Part shown: positions 45,115-54,458 of the stretch, one piece after another
Position numbering within the stretch: position 1 is the first letter of the stretch
Layout of the letters: every line of letters starts with the position of its first letter
Source: Candidimonas nitroreducens
GTDB taxonomy: Bacteria; Pseudomonadota; Gammaproteobacteria; Burkholderiales; Burkholderiaceae_B
Assembly: GCF_002209565.1 (NCBI RefSeq)
Contig: NZ_NJIH01000014.1
Coordinates: 1-64,000, forward strand
Direction: 5' to 3'
Length of the DNA stretch: 64,000 nucleotides
The notes under the pieces: generated by a model
Database searches by the model: none
The model's input: only the letters and a program-made list of their open reading frames with translations
Told to the model about the DNA's origin: nothing
Made by a program: the position numbers and the translations under genes

Positions 45115-48100
45115 ATGGCTAATAGACATTCCCGTGCCAATAGCGCGGCGGCGTCATGGGGCCGCGTGGCGGTTCGTGCGGCAGGTATTGCTTTCCTGCC
45201 GGTGCTGCTGCCCGCGGCATGGACGGGCTCGGTCGATACCGCCTGGGCGGCATGCAGCGGGCAGCCCGATGGCAGCTATCTTTGCTCCGGGGTCTCCAGC
45301 GGAGAGTCTTTGACGAGCTCGGCGGGGCCCCTCACTATCGTCGCAGACGGCACGCTCAAGATCGACAGCAGCGGCGCCGGCTTTGATATCGGCGCCTCGG
45401 GAAGCAGCAATATCGTCTTCTCGCAGGAAAGCGGAAGCGTCATCACGGGCGGGACGGACGGCATCAACGCCGACCAGTCCGGCACTGGGACGACCCGGAT
45501 CGTCGTTGGCGGCAACGTAGCCGGCAACGGCGACAACGGCATTTTTTCTTACAACGAGGCAGGCGCGGGCAATGTCGCCGTTGAGCAAACCGCCGGAACG
45601 ATCACAGGCCTGACGCATGGCATCCGTATCGACAATTACGGAATCGGAGCCGCGGCGGTTACCACCGCCGGAAGCGTGATCCAGACAGGCACCGGCTGGG
45701 ATACTTACGGGGTTTATGTCTACAACGACTCCACTGCCACGGACATCACGCTGACCCAGACGGGCGGGACGGTCTCTGGCCACTATTTCGGCCTCTATGG
45801 CAACAACCAGGGCACGGGCTCCATCACCATCAGCAGCGCCGGCGACGTGACGGCCGTGGATCAGACCGGCGTGGCGGCATACAACCAGGGCAGCAGCTCG
45901 AAAGACATACGCATAAGCCAGACAGCCGGCACCATCAACGGTAATGAAAACGGCATACTCGCCTACAACGGCGGCATCGGATCCACTCATATCACCACCG
46001 CCGGCACCGCCATCTCGGAGGGTGCCGGTGTTGTTGCGTACAACGAAAGTAACGCATCGGATCTTTCCGTGATTCAGTCTGCGGGAACCATAGCCGGCGG
46101 AGTCGATGGCATAGACGCATGGAATATGGGGTCGGGGGCAACCTCGGTCGTCGTCAATGGCGAGGTCAGCGGCGGCACGGGGGCGGCCATCCAGACCTTG
46201 AGCCTCCACGGAGCCACCGTCGATATCGCCTCCACCGCGACGGTAGGCACTTCATCCGGCCTTGCAATACAGGATCTCGGAACCGGAAATACCGTTGTGA
46301 CGAGCGCGGGCAAAATCAAGGGCGACACCAGCCTGGGCCCTGGCGACGACACGTTCAACTTGATAGGCGGGTCGTACAGCGGCAATATTTTCGGCGACGA
46401 CCGGGACGACCCCCAGAGCAGCGACGGCCTTGTCAATAGCGAGGGCAACGATACCTTCGTCTGGACACAGGGCACGCTGAACGGCGGATTCTATGGCCAG
46501 GACGGCTCCGACACTGCCACGGTAAGTGCCGCGGCCTATGACGGCAGCCAGGTGCTTGACGGTGGAGACGATACCTCCAGCGCCGACGGCATGGTCGACA
46601 CGCTCAATCTGCAAGGCGTCAAGGCAAGCGCCAAAGGCAGCAGCATCGTCAATTGGGAAATCGTGAGGCTCGATGGCGGCACGCTGGCCATCAATGACGG
46701 CGCCTGGAAGGTCGGAGAGGCCAATGAAGACAATACCGGTGTCTTCCTGAGCAACGGCGCCACCCTGGACGGCATGGCCGCGCTGGCGCTCGATGGCCGC
46801 CTCAATATCGACGCCACCTCATCCTTTGTCGCCCGGGGCGGCGGTGCCGGCATCTACTCGATCAGCGGCGACTTGCACAGCGCCGGCACGGTCAGCATGC
46901 AGGACGGCGCCGCCGGCGATGTCCTGACGGTGGCAGGCAATTACGTCGGCACGGACGGCAGCTTGCTGATCGATACGGTTCTGGGCGACGACAGCTCCAG
47001 AACCGACAGGCTGCTTGTCGGCGGCGATACGGCCGGCACTACGCGGCTGCTCGTCAATAATGTAGGCGGCAAGGGCGCGCCCACCGCCGAAGGTATCCGG
47101 GTCATTGGGGTCGGCGGCAAGTCCGACGGCAGTTTCTCTCTGGTTGGCGACTATGCCGTCCATGGCAAGCCTGCCATCGTCGCCGGCGCCTATGCCTACC
47201 AGCTTTATCAAGGCGGCGTATCGACGCCGGGCGATGGCGACTGGTATTTGCGTTCGCAGTTGAACCCGCAGCAGGCCGGCCAGGCGCCGGTCGAGCCGGC
47301 AACGCCGCTGTATCAGGCCGGCGTTCCCTCGTACGAAGCATACCCGCAAGCGCTGCTCGCCCTGAACAGCGTGCCTACCTTGCAAGAGCGCGTGGGCAAT
47401 CGCTACTGGGCGGGCGCCGGGAATCAGCTGGGCCAGAATACCGGTTCGGCCGGCAAGCCGCCTGCCGCGGCCGGCAATTCCGGCGCTGCGATCGAGGGCA
47501 GCGGAGCATGGGGCCGCGTCGAAGGTGCGTATAGCCACATCAAGCCGCAAGCCTCGACATCCGACACCACCTACGATCAGAACATCTACAGGCTGCAAAT
47601 CGGTGTGGATCGCCAGCTGGCCGAGTCCGACCATGGCAAGCTGATAGGCGGCCTGGCTGCCCACTATGCCCATGGCCGAACCGACACCAAGTCGGCACAC
47701 GGCGACGGCGAAATCGACACCGACGGCTACGGCGTCGGCGCAACACTGACCTGGTACGGCGCGAACGGCATTTATCTCGACGGCCAGGCGCGCCTGACGT
47801 GGTACGACAGCGACCTGAGCTCGGGGCTTGCCCGCAGAAGCCTGGCCCAGGGCAACGACGGCTTCGGCTACGCCTCATCCCTCGAAGGCGGCAAGCGCAT
47901 CGCCCTGGGTTCCGGCTGGTCTGTTACCCCGCAAACCCAGCTGGTTTATTCCAATGTCGATTTCGACACCTTTACCGACGCCTTCGGCGCCCGTGTCAGT
48001 AACGCCCGCGGAGAAAGCCTTCAGGGGCGCCTGGGCGTGGCGCTCGATCACGAGAGTTCGGGTATCGGGGCCAAGAACGCGTCCGTCCGCACCCATGTGT

Positions 48101-48336
48101 ACGGCGTGGCGAACCTCCACTACGAATTCCTGAACGGCACAAAGGTCGATGTTGCCGGCGAAAGCTTCGCCAGCCGCAACGACCGGCTGTGGGCCAGCCT
48201 GGGCGTGGGTGGGTCGTACAACTGGGACAATGACAAGTATTCCCTCTATGGCGAGGGCCTGGTCGACACCAGCCTGAACCAGTTCGGAAACAGCTATTCC
48301 GTCATAGGGCGCGTGGGTTTTCGCATGAGGTGGTAG
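45115..48336 (+). CDS. Autotransporter (type Va) with repeated beta-helix passenger
   Basis: 1073 residues from ATG 45115 (GGTGGG upstream; GTG 45106 in frame). A long signal peptide of about 46 residues ends near TAWA|ACSGQ. Residues about 89-360 are ten rung-like units of 25-30 residues alternating between two types. The passenger continues to about 790. From AWGRVEGAYSHIKPQ (about 797) a 12-strand beta-barrel domain runs to the C-terminus, which ends VIGRVGFRMRW with the terminal aromatic residue needed for outer-membrane insertion. No protease catalytic motif was seen. It is probably an adhesin or surface protein; there is no direct evidence of function. Confidence 0.93.
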   Translation: MANRHSRANSAAASWGRVAVRAAGIAFLPVLLPAAWTGSVDTAWAACSGQPDGSYLCSGVSSGESLTSSAGPLTIVADGTLKIDSSGAGFDIGASGSSNIVFSQESGSVITGGTDGINADQSGTGTTRIVVGGNVAGNGDNGIFSYNEAGAGNVAVEQTAGTITGLTHGIRIDNYGIGAAAVTTAGSVIQTGTGWDTYGVYVYNDSTATDITLTQTGGTVSGHYFGLYGNNQGTGSITISSAGDVTAVDQTGVAAYNQGSSSKDIRISQTAGTINGNENGILAYNGGIGSTHITTAGTAISEGAGVVAYNESNASDLSVIQSAGTIAGGVDGIDAWNMGSGATSVVVNGEVSGGTGAAIQTLSLHGATVDIASTATVGTSSGLAIQDLGTGNTVVTSAGKIKGDTSLGPGDDTFNLIGGSYSGNIFGDDRDDPQSSDGLVNSEGNDTFVWTQGTLNGGFYGQDGSDTATVSAAAYDGSQVLDGGDDTSSADGMVDTLNLQGVKASAKGSSIVNWEIVRLDGGTLAINDGAWKVGEANEDNTGVFLSNGATLDGMAALALDGRLNIDATSSFVARGGGAGIYSISGDLHSAGTVSMQDGAAGDVLTVAGNYVGTDGSLLIDTVLGDDSSRTDRLLVGGDTAGTTRLLVNNVGGKGAPTAEGIRVIGVGGKSDGSFSLVGDYAVHGKPAIVAGAYAYQLYQGGVSTPGDGDWYLRSQLNPQQAGQAPVEPATPLYQAGVPSYEAYPQALLALNSVPTLQERVGNRYWAGAGNQLGQNTGSAGKPPAAAGNSGAAIEGSGAWGRVEGAYSHIKPQASTSDTTYDQNIYRLQIGVDRQLAESDHGKLIGGLAAHYAHGRTDTKSAHGDGEIDTDGYGVGATLTWYGANGIYLDGQARLTWYDSDLSSGLARRSLAQGNDGFGYASSLEGGKRIALGSGWSVTPQTQLVYSNVDFDTFTDAFGARVSNARGESLQGRLGVALDHESSGIGAKNASVRTHVYGVANLHYEFLNGTKVDVAGESFASRNDRLWASLGVGGSYNWDNDKYSLYGEGLVDTSLNQFGNSYSVIGRVGFRMRW
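45379..46194 (+). repeat. Alternating two-type passenger repeats
   Basis: Residues about 89-360 of the autotransporter consist of ten units. Odd units contain an QTAGTI-type motif (EQTAGTI, TQTGGTV, SQTAGTI, IQSAGTI) and even units a TTAG-type motif (VTTAGSV, ISSAGDV, ITTAGTA), each preceded by GI/GV and an AYN/YN turn. The true period is therefore about 53 residues (about 160 bases). Confidence 0.75.
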
Positions 48337-48355
48337 AAGACGGCGCCCGGCCGCC

Positions 48356-49132
48356 TTACCAATGCAGGGTCAGGCCGGCCATGACCGAGTGGCTGTAGGT
48401 CTGCGAATTCAGGCCCTTGCGGTAGCCGACGTCCAGGTCGAGGCGGCGCGTCGGGCTGTAGATCGCGCCGACGATGGCGAAGGCCGGATTGTCGTCGCGG
48501 CCGTGATCCAAGTTCCTGGATGCGCCGATCTCGGCCGCCACCTGCAGCGTGGGCAGCAGCGCGTACAGCGCCGCCGCCGAGGCCTGCCATGCCAGAGTGC
48601 GCTTGCCCTGGTCGTTGGGCTGCCACAGCGCCCCGGAATTCAGCACGGCGGTGAACCCGTTCTGGCTGTATTCGGCCAATAGCGTAGCGCCGCCGCCCGG
48701 GCGTCCGCTGCCCAGGTCTCTGGCACTGCTGCCGGTGGGCACCATCAGCCTGGGCTTGAGGGCGAAGCTGAAGGCCCCGTCTTCGAGCAGCCGCCATTTC
48801 ATGCCGATTTCCGTGTCTCCCGGCCCGCTGCCACGCGAGGCGGCGGGGTACTGCAGCCGTGTGTAGGGCAGGTTGGCGTATACGTCGAGCGTGTCCGTCG
48901 CGCCATACGTGAGCGAGGTGCTCCACAGCTGCTGCCGGCCGGTGTCGGGCTGCGCAGCGGTCTGTTCCGCGTTCAATTCGTATTGCCAATGGCCGGCGCC
49001 CACGGTGCCGGTGTCGTCGCTGACCAGCGGATGCGCCAGGCTGGAGGCCGCGGGCAGGGCGAGCAGCAGCGCAAGCAGCGCCTTCGCGGCGGGCCGGGTG
49101 GCTCGAGCGGCGCGGGCGGGCCCGGCCCGCAT
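48356..49132 (-). CDS. Outer-membrane transporter of the MetA phenol-degradation family
   Basis: 258 residues from ATG 49132 (TTG 49144 overlaps the upstream stop and is possible). Signal peptide up to SLAHP. Beta-strand pattern and motifs HWQYELNAEQTAA, TLDVYANLPYTRLQ, GDTEIGMKWRLLED, YRKGLNSQTYSHSVM, and a terminal aromatic (LTLHW) fit PF13557, whose members are annotated as involved in phenol meta-pathway uptake but are functionally unclear. It is convergent with the autotransporter (19 bases apart) and follows the DUF2165 gene. Confidence 0.82.
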   Translation of the reverse strand: MRAGPARAARATRPAAKALLALLLALPAASSLAHPLVSDDTGTVGAGHWQYELNAEQTAAQPDTGRQQLWSTSLTYGATDTLDVYANLPYTRLQYPAASRGSGPGDTEIGMKWRLLEDGAFSFALKPRLMVPTGSSARDLGSGRPGGGATLLAEYSQNGFTAVLNSGALWQPNDQGKRTLAWQASAAALYALLPTLQVAAEIGASRNLDHGRDDNPAFAIVGAIYSPTRRLDLDVGYRKGLNSQTYSHSVMAGLTLHW

Positions 49133-49140
49133 TGCGGTGT

Positions 49141-49632
49141 TCAAAGTTCACCGTCCCGCTGCACCAGGTACAGCAGCACCAGGATGAACATGACGAAGCA
49201 GTGGAAGGCGCTGTCCAGTCCGTTCCATTCTTTGGACATCCACATGCCGAACCATTCCCCGCCTATGGACATGAAGCCTACCTGCCAGGTAAGAAAGCCC
49301 AGGGACAATCCGGCCACGGCCAGGGGCTTGGCGCGGTTGAAGCGCTCGGCCGGCGCGCGCAGTTGCTTCAGCAGCCGGACACTGCCGGCCCAGCACAGCA
49401 CCGCGGTCAGCGTTTCGCAGGCGATAATGAGCACATAGCCGGCGTGATGCATGAAGGGCGCCTGGATGGCTCGGTACTTGATGCCGGAGTCCGGAAAGAT
49501 CGTGTCCATCATGAACACGTGCTGTACAAAGGCGAAGTTGGTGCCGTAATCGGTGATGTTGCCGAAGGCCACCAGCGTTGCGTACAGCGCCATCGCGGCG
49601 ACAAACAAGATCTTCGAGTAGCGCAGGGTCAC
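49141..49632 (-). CDS. DUF2165 small integral membrane protein
   Basis: 163 residues with four hydrophobic helices: YSKILFVAAMALYATLVAFGN, YVLIIACETLTAVLCWAG, PLAVAGLSLGFLTWQVGFM and HCFVMFILVLLYLVQ. The pattern NITDYGTNFAFVQHVFMMDT is typical of DUF2165. Function unknown. It lies just upstream of the MetA-like gene on the same strand, and divergent from copC. Confidence 0.85.
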   Translation of the reverse strand: MTLRYSKILFVAAMALYATLVAFGNITDYGTNFAFVQHVFMMDTIFPDSGIKYRAIQAPFMHHAGYVLIIACETLTAVLCWAGSVRLLKQLRAPAERFNRAKPLAVAGLSLGFLTWQVGFMSIGGEWFGMWMSKEWNGLDSAFHCFVMFILVLLYLVQRDGEL

Positions 49633-49817
49633 GGCCGTCTCCAGGGTGACGTGGTCGGTTTTTGCGTATGGTTTGAAGGGTGTGGCGGGCGCTTCAGAAC
49701 TGGCGCCGGCCGCGGCCGGTCTAGACTGGCCGCGACGGCGGGCCGGCGGGTTCAGGGCCGCGCAAGCTATCGGATTTATAGTAACTGTTCTTATTCAAAT
49801 TGTTCGGGATATTTGCC

Positions 49818-50198
49818 ATGTCTTCCCCTCGTTTTTTGCGCGGCCTGGCCGCCGCCTCGGTTTTTCCCTTGGCTCTGCTGATTGCGCCGGCCGCGTTTGC
49901 CCACGCGCATCTTAAATCACAAATGCCGGCCGCCGATAGTGTGGCGGCCGCAGCGCCCAAAACCATAGAGCTGCACTTTTCCGAAGGGGTGGAGCCGGCT
50001 TTCACCGGCATTTCCCTGAAGGGGCCTGGCGCGGCGGCCGTGAAGCTGGGCAAGCCCGCGGTGGACGCGCACGACAAGGCCGTGCTGCGCGTTCCCGTGC
50101 AGGGGCCCATGCCCGCTGGCAGCTACGTGGTGGACTGGCATGCGGTGGCGGTGGACGGCCACAAGACCAAGGGGCAGTACTCCTTCAGCGTGAAATAG
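49818..50198 (+). CDS. copC: CopC-family periplasmic copper-binding protein
   Basis: 126 residues. The signal peptide ends AAFA|HAHLKSQMP, giving a mature N-terminal His as in CopC/YobA copper sites. Further conserved features: LHFSEGVEPAFTGISLKGP and VDWHAVAVDGHKTKGQYSF with the C-terminal His. It carries Cu(II) in the periplasm and passes it to CopD. The start is ATG 49818; the frame opens at TTG 49800. copD starts 16 bases after the stop. Confidence 0.92.
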   Translation: MSSPRFLRGLAAASVFPLALLIAPAAFAHAHLKSQMPAADSVAAAAPKTIELHFSEGVEPAFTGISLKGPGAAAVKLGKPAVDAHDKAVLRVPVQGPMPAGSYVVDWHAVAVDGHKTKGQYSFSVK

Positions 50199-50214
50199 CG
50201 CCGGCAGGCGACCC

Positions 50215-51096
50215 ATGAGCCTGGCCTCGGTCTACATCGGCACACGCTTCGTCCATTTCGTTTCGCTTTATGTATTGCTGGGCACCGGCATTTATGTCGA
50301 ATGCCTGACCCCGCGCGCAGCGCGGGGCTGGTCGCGTGCCCGCAGCGAAGCGCTGCTGCGCGCCTGCGCGCTGGCGGCCTGTGTGTGCGCCTTCTTGCTG
50401 CTGGGCCTGGAGGCCGGCCAGATGGGCAGCGGCTGGCCCGATGTGCATGACCCCTCGACCTGGCGGGCCGTGCTGGGCACGGCCTATGGCCGGGTATGGC
50501 GCTGGCAGCTGGGCTTTTCCGTGGCGGCGGCCGTGTGCGCGCTGGCCGGGGCGCGGCCCTGGCGCCGCCCGGCGCTGCTGTGGCTGGCCGCGGCCATGCT
50601 GGGCTGCATGGCTTTTGTCGGGCATGCCGCCAGCCACACGGGCGAGCAGGCTGTGCTGGCCGGCGCCGTGCAGCTCGCGCATCTGTACGCCGGCGCCTAT
50701 TGGCTGGGCGGCCTGCCGGTTTTATGGCTGACGCTCGAAGGCCTGAACGACGGCCGACGCGCCGCGGTAGTGCATACCCATGTACGCTATTCCTGGGCCG
50801 GGCATGTCGCCGTTGCCCTGGTGATCGCCAGCGGCGCGGTCAATACCGGCCTGGTGCTGGGCACTTGGCCCTGGCACTGGGCGTCGCTGTATCAGTTGCT
50901 GCTGTCGCTGAAGATAGCGCTGGTCGCGCTGATGGCGCTGGCCGCAGTGGTGAACCGCTATGTGTTGGTACCGCGCATGCGCCTGGACTCCGCGGCCGCC
51001 GCGCGCTGGTTCGGCAGGCTGGTGCTGACCGAAATCACGCTGGGCTTGCTGGTGCTGGCCTTGGTCAGCTGGTTCGCCACCCTGGAGCCCGCATAG
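50215..51096 (+). CDS. copD: CopD-family copper transport membrane protein
   Basis: 293 residues with eight hydrophobic helices. Conserved His/Met residues in membrane segments (RFVHFVSLYVLLGTGIYVE, FVGHAASHTGE, LAHLYAGAYWLGGL, YSWAGHVAVALVIASGAVN) match CopD/YcnJ. It probably imports copper handed over by CopC, for copper enzymes or sensing. The 170 bases after it hold GC-rich hairpins around CCGGGCCTTCGGGCCGG and separate it from the convergent cytochrome gene. Confidence 0.92.
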   Translation: MSLASVYIGTRFVHFVSLYVLLGTGIYVECLTPRAARGWSRARSEALLRACALAACVCAFLLLGLEAGQMGSGWPDVHDPSTWRAVLGTAYGRVWRWQLGFSVAAAVCALAGARPWRRPALLWLAAAMLGCMAFVGHAASHTGEQAVLAGAVQLAHLYAGAYWLGGLPVLWLTLEGLNDGRRAAVVHTHVRYSWAGHVAVALVIASGAVNTGLVLGTWPWHWASLYQLLLSLKIALVALMALAAVVNRYVLVPRMRLDSAAAARWFGRLVLTEITLGLLVLALVSWFATLEPA

Positions 51097-51266
51097 TGCG
51101 GGCCGTGCCGGCCATGCCTCGATAGGCGTGCTGTTTGTGCTTTTCGTGCTTGTGCCGCGGGCCATACAGAGACGGCGCTCCCGGGCGCGTCGACGGACTC
51201 TGACCGCGCCCGAGCCGGGCCTTCGGGCCGGCCGCAAGGCGGCGGCCGAAGCCCCGGCATCGCCTT

Positions 51267-51665
51267 TTATTTCAAGGTGGACAGATAGGCGATCAGATCC
51301 TTGCGCATATTGGCGTCGGGCATGCCCGAGAAGGGCATGCGCGTGCCCGGCACCACCGCCTGGGGATTGGCGATGAACTTATCCAGCGTCGCGGCGTCCA
51401 GGATCAAGCCGCTGCGCTTCATCGGGCCCGAGAAGCGATAGCCGGCCACGTCGCCGGCCTTGGTGCCGTAGACGCCCGCCAGGCTCGGGCCGATACCCTG
51501 CTGGCCCTTGGTGACGCTGTGACAGGCCAGGCAAACCTGGAAGGCTTGCTTACCGCGCTGGATCTGGGCGGCATCGGGTGCGGCGTCCTGCGCCAGGGCC
51601 ATGCCGCTTGCCGCGCACAAGGCCATGCCGGCCAGGGCGCTGCGTTTGAAGATGCTTGGGTTCAT
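51267..51665 (-). CDS. Monohaem c-type cytochrome of the GMC dehydrogenase complex
   Basis: 132 residues. Signal peptide ending MALA|QDAAP, haem site CLACH (45-49) and axial Met110 in TRMPFSGMP, as in class I cytochromes c. It is the third gene of a dehydrogenase operon, 120 bases after the FAD subunit, and should accept its electrons in the periplasm. Classical gluconate and sorbitol dehydrogenases use a larger three-haem subunit, so this is a simplified version. Confidence 0.92.
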   Translation of the reverse strand: MNPSIFKRSALAGMALCAASGMALAQDAAPDAAQIQRGKQAFQVCLACHSVTKGQQGIGPSLAGVYGTKAGDVAGYRFSGPMKRSGLILDAATLDKFIANPQAVVPGTRMPFSGMPDANMRKDLIAYLSTLK

Positions 51666-51785
51666 GTTGAATTCCTTGTAAGTAATGGGTTCGGGCTTGC
51701 CGTGGGTGGCCGCGAACGGGGCGGGGCCCACCGCTGCTTGCGTGGCGGCGGCAGGCACGGCGCGCCCGTCCGTGCGCGGCCGCGC

Positions 51786-53561
51786 TCAGACGTGCAGCAG
51801 CGCGCCCGGATTCTTGAAGTACTGGTTCTTGATCGCGTCGGCCGCCATGTACGCCAGCGCACCCACCGGCCCGGTGGGGTTGTAGGCGGAGTTGTGCGGG
51901 AACAGCGAGGCTCCGGTAATGAACAGGTTGTGCACGCCCCAGACCTGGCCGTACTTGTTGGTCACGCTGGTCGAAGGATCGGTGCCCATGATGGTGCCGC
52001 CGGTGTTGTGCGTGCTCTGGTAGGGCACCACCGACCACGACATGCGCGCCTTGGCTTCGTTCAGATGCGTGGGGTTGGCCGTGCGCGCCAGCTCGTTGAT
52101 GATTTTCGCTGCATGGCCCGAGATGCGTTGTTCATTGCCCTTGTAGTCGAAGGTCATGCGCATCAGCGGCTCGCCGAACTGGTTGGTGTAGGTGGGATCC
52201 AGGTCGAGGTAGTTGTAGCGGTTGGCCATCACGCTGCCCGAGGAGCCTATCGACATCGAGCGCAGATACCATTTGCGCACGGCCGCCTTCCACTCTTTGC
52301 CCCATGCCGGGGTGCCGGCGGGCACCGGGTGGTACTCGATCGGACGGCCGTGATACATGCCGCCGGTGACGGTATAGCCGCCGATGAAGTTGGCCTCGGT
52401 GCGATCGAAGTCCCAGTTGGAATGGAAGTCGTCGATCACGGTCGACAGGCCGCCGGTGGACATGAAGGGGTTGAAGATGTGGCCTTCTTCGAAGAACAGA
52501 GTGGCGCCGGCGCCGGTCTGATAGCAGTAGTTGCGGCCCACCACGCCCTTGCCGGTGCGCGGATCATAAGGCGTGCCGATGCGCGACAGCAGCATCATGT
52601 GGACGTTGTTCAGCGCAAATGCCGCCAGGATCACCAGCTTGGCCGGCTGGAAGAACTGTTCGCCGGTATTGACGTTGGTGTAGGTGACCCCCGTGGCGAC
52701 CTTGCCGCTTTTGTCGGTGTTGATGCGGTTGACCCAGGCGTGCGTGCGCAGCTCGAAAGTTTTCTGCTTCTTGGCCATGGGGATGACGGTGATCAGCGGA
52801 CTGCCCTTGGCATTCGATTCGCAGCCGTAGCGCTCGCAGAAACCGCAGTACTGGCATTGCCCGAAGGTCATGCCGTCCGGGTTGGTGTAGGGCTTGGAGG
52901 TGTTGGACGTGGGCGTGGGGAAAGGGTGGTAGCCCTTGTTCTTTGCCAGCTCGCCAAAGACTTCGGCGGCATAGCTGCGATGCAGCGGCGGACAGGGATA
53001 GTCGTCCGTGCGCTCGCTTTCGAAGGGATTGCCGCCGGCTACGGTCTTGCCGTTGAGCCGGCCCGCCTGGCCGGAGATGCCCGCCGTCTTCTCGAACTTG
53101 TCGTAGTACGGTTCCAATTCCTTGTAGTCCACGCCCCAGTCCTGGATGGTCATGTCGGCGGGGATGAACTTCTTGCCGTATTTCTCTTCGTACATCGAGC
53201 GGACTTTCAGGTCGTGATCCGTCCAGCGCCAGGTGTGGCCGTTCCAGTGGTCGCCCGCACCGCCCAGGCCCTGGCCGGGCAGGAACGAGCCCAGGCGGCG
53301 CATGGGCAGCGCCTCCTGCTTGATGTCGTTGCGGATGGTAAGCGTGTCCACCTTGGTATTCATCATCATCACGTGGCGCTTGCTGTGGCTGAGCTCGTCG
53401 CGTACGTGCGGCACCGAGAAATCCTCGGCCGGCGTGCGGTCGGCGCCGCGCTCCAGCCCCACCACGGTGTGGCCCGCCTCGGCCAGCTCTTTGGCCAGGA
53501 TGCCGCCGGTCCAGCCCATCCCGATGATGACTACGTCGACTTCTTTCAATGTTTTGGCCAT
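51786..53561 (-). CDS. GMC oxidoreductase, FAD subunit of a gluconate/sugar dehydrogenase complex
   Basis: 591 residues from ATG 53561 behind GAGGAG. FAD site VVIIGMGWTGGILAKEL; GGAGDHWNGHTWRW is typical of the gluconate 2-dehydrogenase large subunit. Cys236, 239, 242 and 247 (CQYCGFCERYGC) correspond to the Cys-rich region that holds a [3Fe-4S] cluster in FAD-glucose and fructose dehydrogenases. The active site is STHNTGGTIMG (His) and NSAYNPTGPVGALAYM (Asn). It has no signal of its own; it probably crosses the membrane bound to the Tat-exported small subunit encoded 10 bases upstream. It oxidises a sugar or polyol and passes electrons to the cytochrome. Confidence 0.92.
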   Translation of the reverse strand: MAKTLKEVDVVIIGMGWTGGILAKELAEAGHTVVGLERGADRTPAEDFSVPHVRDELSHSKRHVMMMNTKVDTLTIRNDIKQEALPMRRLGSFLPGQGLGGAGDHWNGHTWRWTDHDLKVRSMYEEKYGKKFIPADMTIQDWGVDYKELEPYYDKFEKTAGISGQAGRLNGKTVAGGNPFESERTDDYPCPPLHRSYAAEVFGELAKNKGYHPFPTPTSNTSKPYTNPDGMTFGQCQYCGFCERYGCESNAKGSPLITVIPMAKKQKTFELRTHAWVNRINTDKSGKVATGVTYTNVNTGEQFFQPAKLVILAAFALNNVHMMLLSRIGTPYDPRTGKGVVGRNYCYQTGAGATLFFEEGHIFNPFMSTGGLSTVIDDFHSNWDFDRTEANFIGGYTVTGGMYHGRPIEYHPVPAGTPAWGKEWKAAVRKWYLRSMSIGSSGSVMANRYNYLDLDPTYTNQFGEPLMRMTFDYKGNEQRISGHAAKIINELARTANPTHLNEAKARMSWSVVPYQSTHNTGGTIMGTDPSTSVTNKYGQVWGVHNLFITGASLFPHNSAYNPTGPVGALAYMAADAIKNQYFKNPGALLHV

Positions 53562-53571
53562 GTCGGGCTCC

Positions 53572-54309
53572 TCAGGCAAGATCGGCAATGCTCAGCGGCT
53601 TGGTGGGATAGGGTTTGTTGCGGTAATTGACGATGTCCAGCGCATGCGTGGCCACCACACCGGGGAACCCTATGGCCTTCCAGGCCGCCTTGTCTTTGTT
53701 GCCGCCGTAGATCGGATCGCTGAACGTGCCTTCCACCACCATTTGCATCAGCAGGGCGAAGAACTCCTTGGGCGGCGGCCCGTCTTTCAATTCCAGCGAG
53801 CCCGACTGCAGGCTCTTGAGCACTTCCTCGCGCTGCGCTTCGGTGAGCTGGTCGAAGCCCTTGCCGTATTTCTCTGTACAGGCGGCGCCGGTCGTGCGGA
53901 TGCCGGTGCGGGCCAGCTGCGCTGGCGTCAGCGGCAGCTGGTATCCCTGGTTGGGCGTGCCCTGTTTCCATGGGCCGTTGGCGTACAGCCTGTCGCCCTT
54001 GCCCCAATCCTGGGCCAGGGCACGGTCGATGAAGGTGTGCAGGCCCAGATCCATGCCGCCGGGAAAGTCGCCGTCCGCGGGGCTCATGTGCTCGACCAGC
54101 GCTTCGACGAAGGCCTGTTCGTCGGGGGTCAGAAAGACATAGCCGGCAGGTATCTCTGCGGCCGGCGCGGCGGCCGCGGCGGGTTGCGCAGCCGTATTCG
54201 CGGCTTGCTGCGCCAGCACCGCCAGCGGCAGGGCACCGCCCGCCGCGGCAGTCCCTCCTATGACGGTTCCACGCAGAAAGGTGCGTCGGCTTTCCTTGAA
54301 TTCGTCCAT
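53572..54309 (-). CDS. Gluconate 2-dehydrogenase subunit 3 family protein (Tat-exported small subunit)
   Basis: 245 residues. The N-terminus has a twin-arginine signal ESRRTFLRGTVIGGTAAAGG. The rest matches the gluconate dehydrogenase gamma subunit: YVFLTPDEQAFVEALVEHMSPADGDFPGG and DPIYGGNKDKAAWKAIGFPG. It is believed to act as hitch-hiker chaperone for export and as part of the complex. It is the first gene of the operon; AGGAG precedes the ATG at 54309. Confidence 0.92.
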   Translation of the reverse strand: MDEFKESRRTFLRGTVIGGTAAAGGALPLAVLAQQAANTAAQPAAAAAPAAEIPAGYVFLTPDEQAFVEALVEHMSPADGDFPGGMDLGLHTFIDRALAQDWGKGDRLYANGPWKQGTPNQGYQLPLTPAQLARTGIRTTGAACTEKYGKGFDQLTEAQREEVLKSLQSGSLELKDGPPPKEFFALLMQMVVEGTFSDPIYGGNKDKAAWKAIGFPGVVATHALDIVNYRNKPYPTKPLSIADLA

Positions 54310-54425
54310 GTGCTTCTCCTGGATGTACATCTCCCGCCGGACGGGACGGGCGCCGCGTAATGGTTTGTTACCCTCTAAGATGACAACAAGCCCATCATGG
54401 ATTTTGGCGGCAGGAAACTGACATG

Positions 54426-54458
54426 TTCATTAATAGAAAACATATTTCCATTAATGAA
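54426..54458. promoter_or_regulatory. AT-rich inverted repeat upstream of the dehydrogenase operon
   Basis: TTCATTAAT (54426-54434) and ATTAATGAA (54450-54458) are exact complements with a 15-base AT-rich spacer, 120-150 bases upstream of the Tat-subunit start. The placement fits an operator; no T run suggests a terminator for the convergently placed enoyl-CoA hydratase gene end. Confidence 0.45.

Noticed and set aside
51190-51260. Terminator between copD and the cytochrome gene
   Set aside because: GC-rich inverted segments are present, but no perfect long stem with T run on either strand; not strong enough to list.
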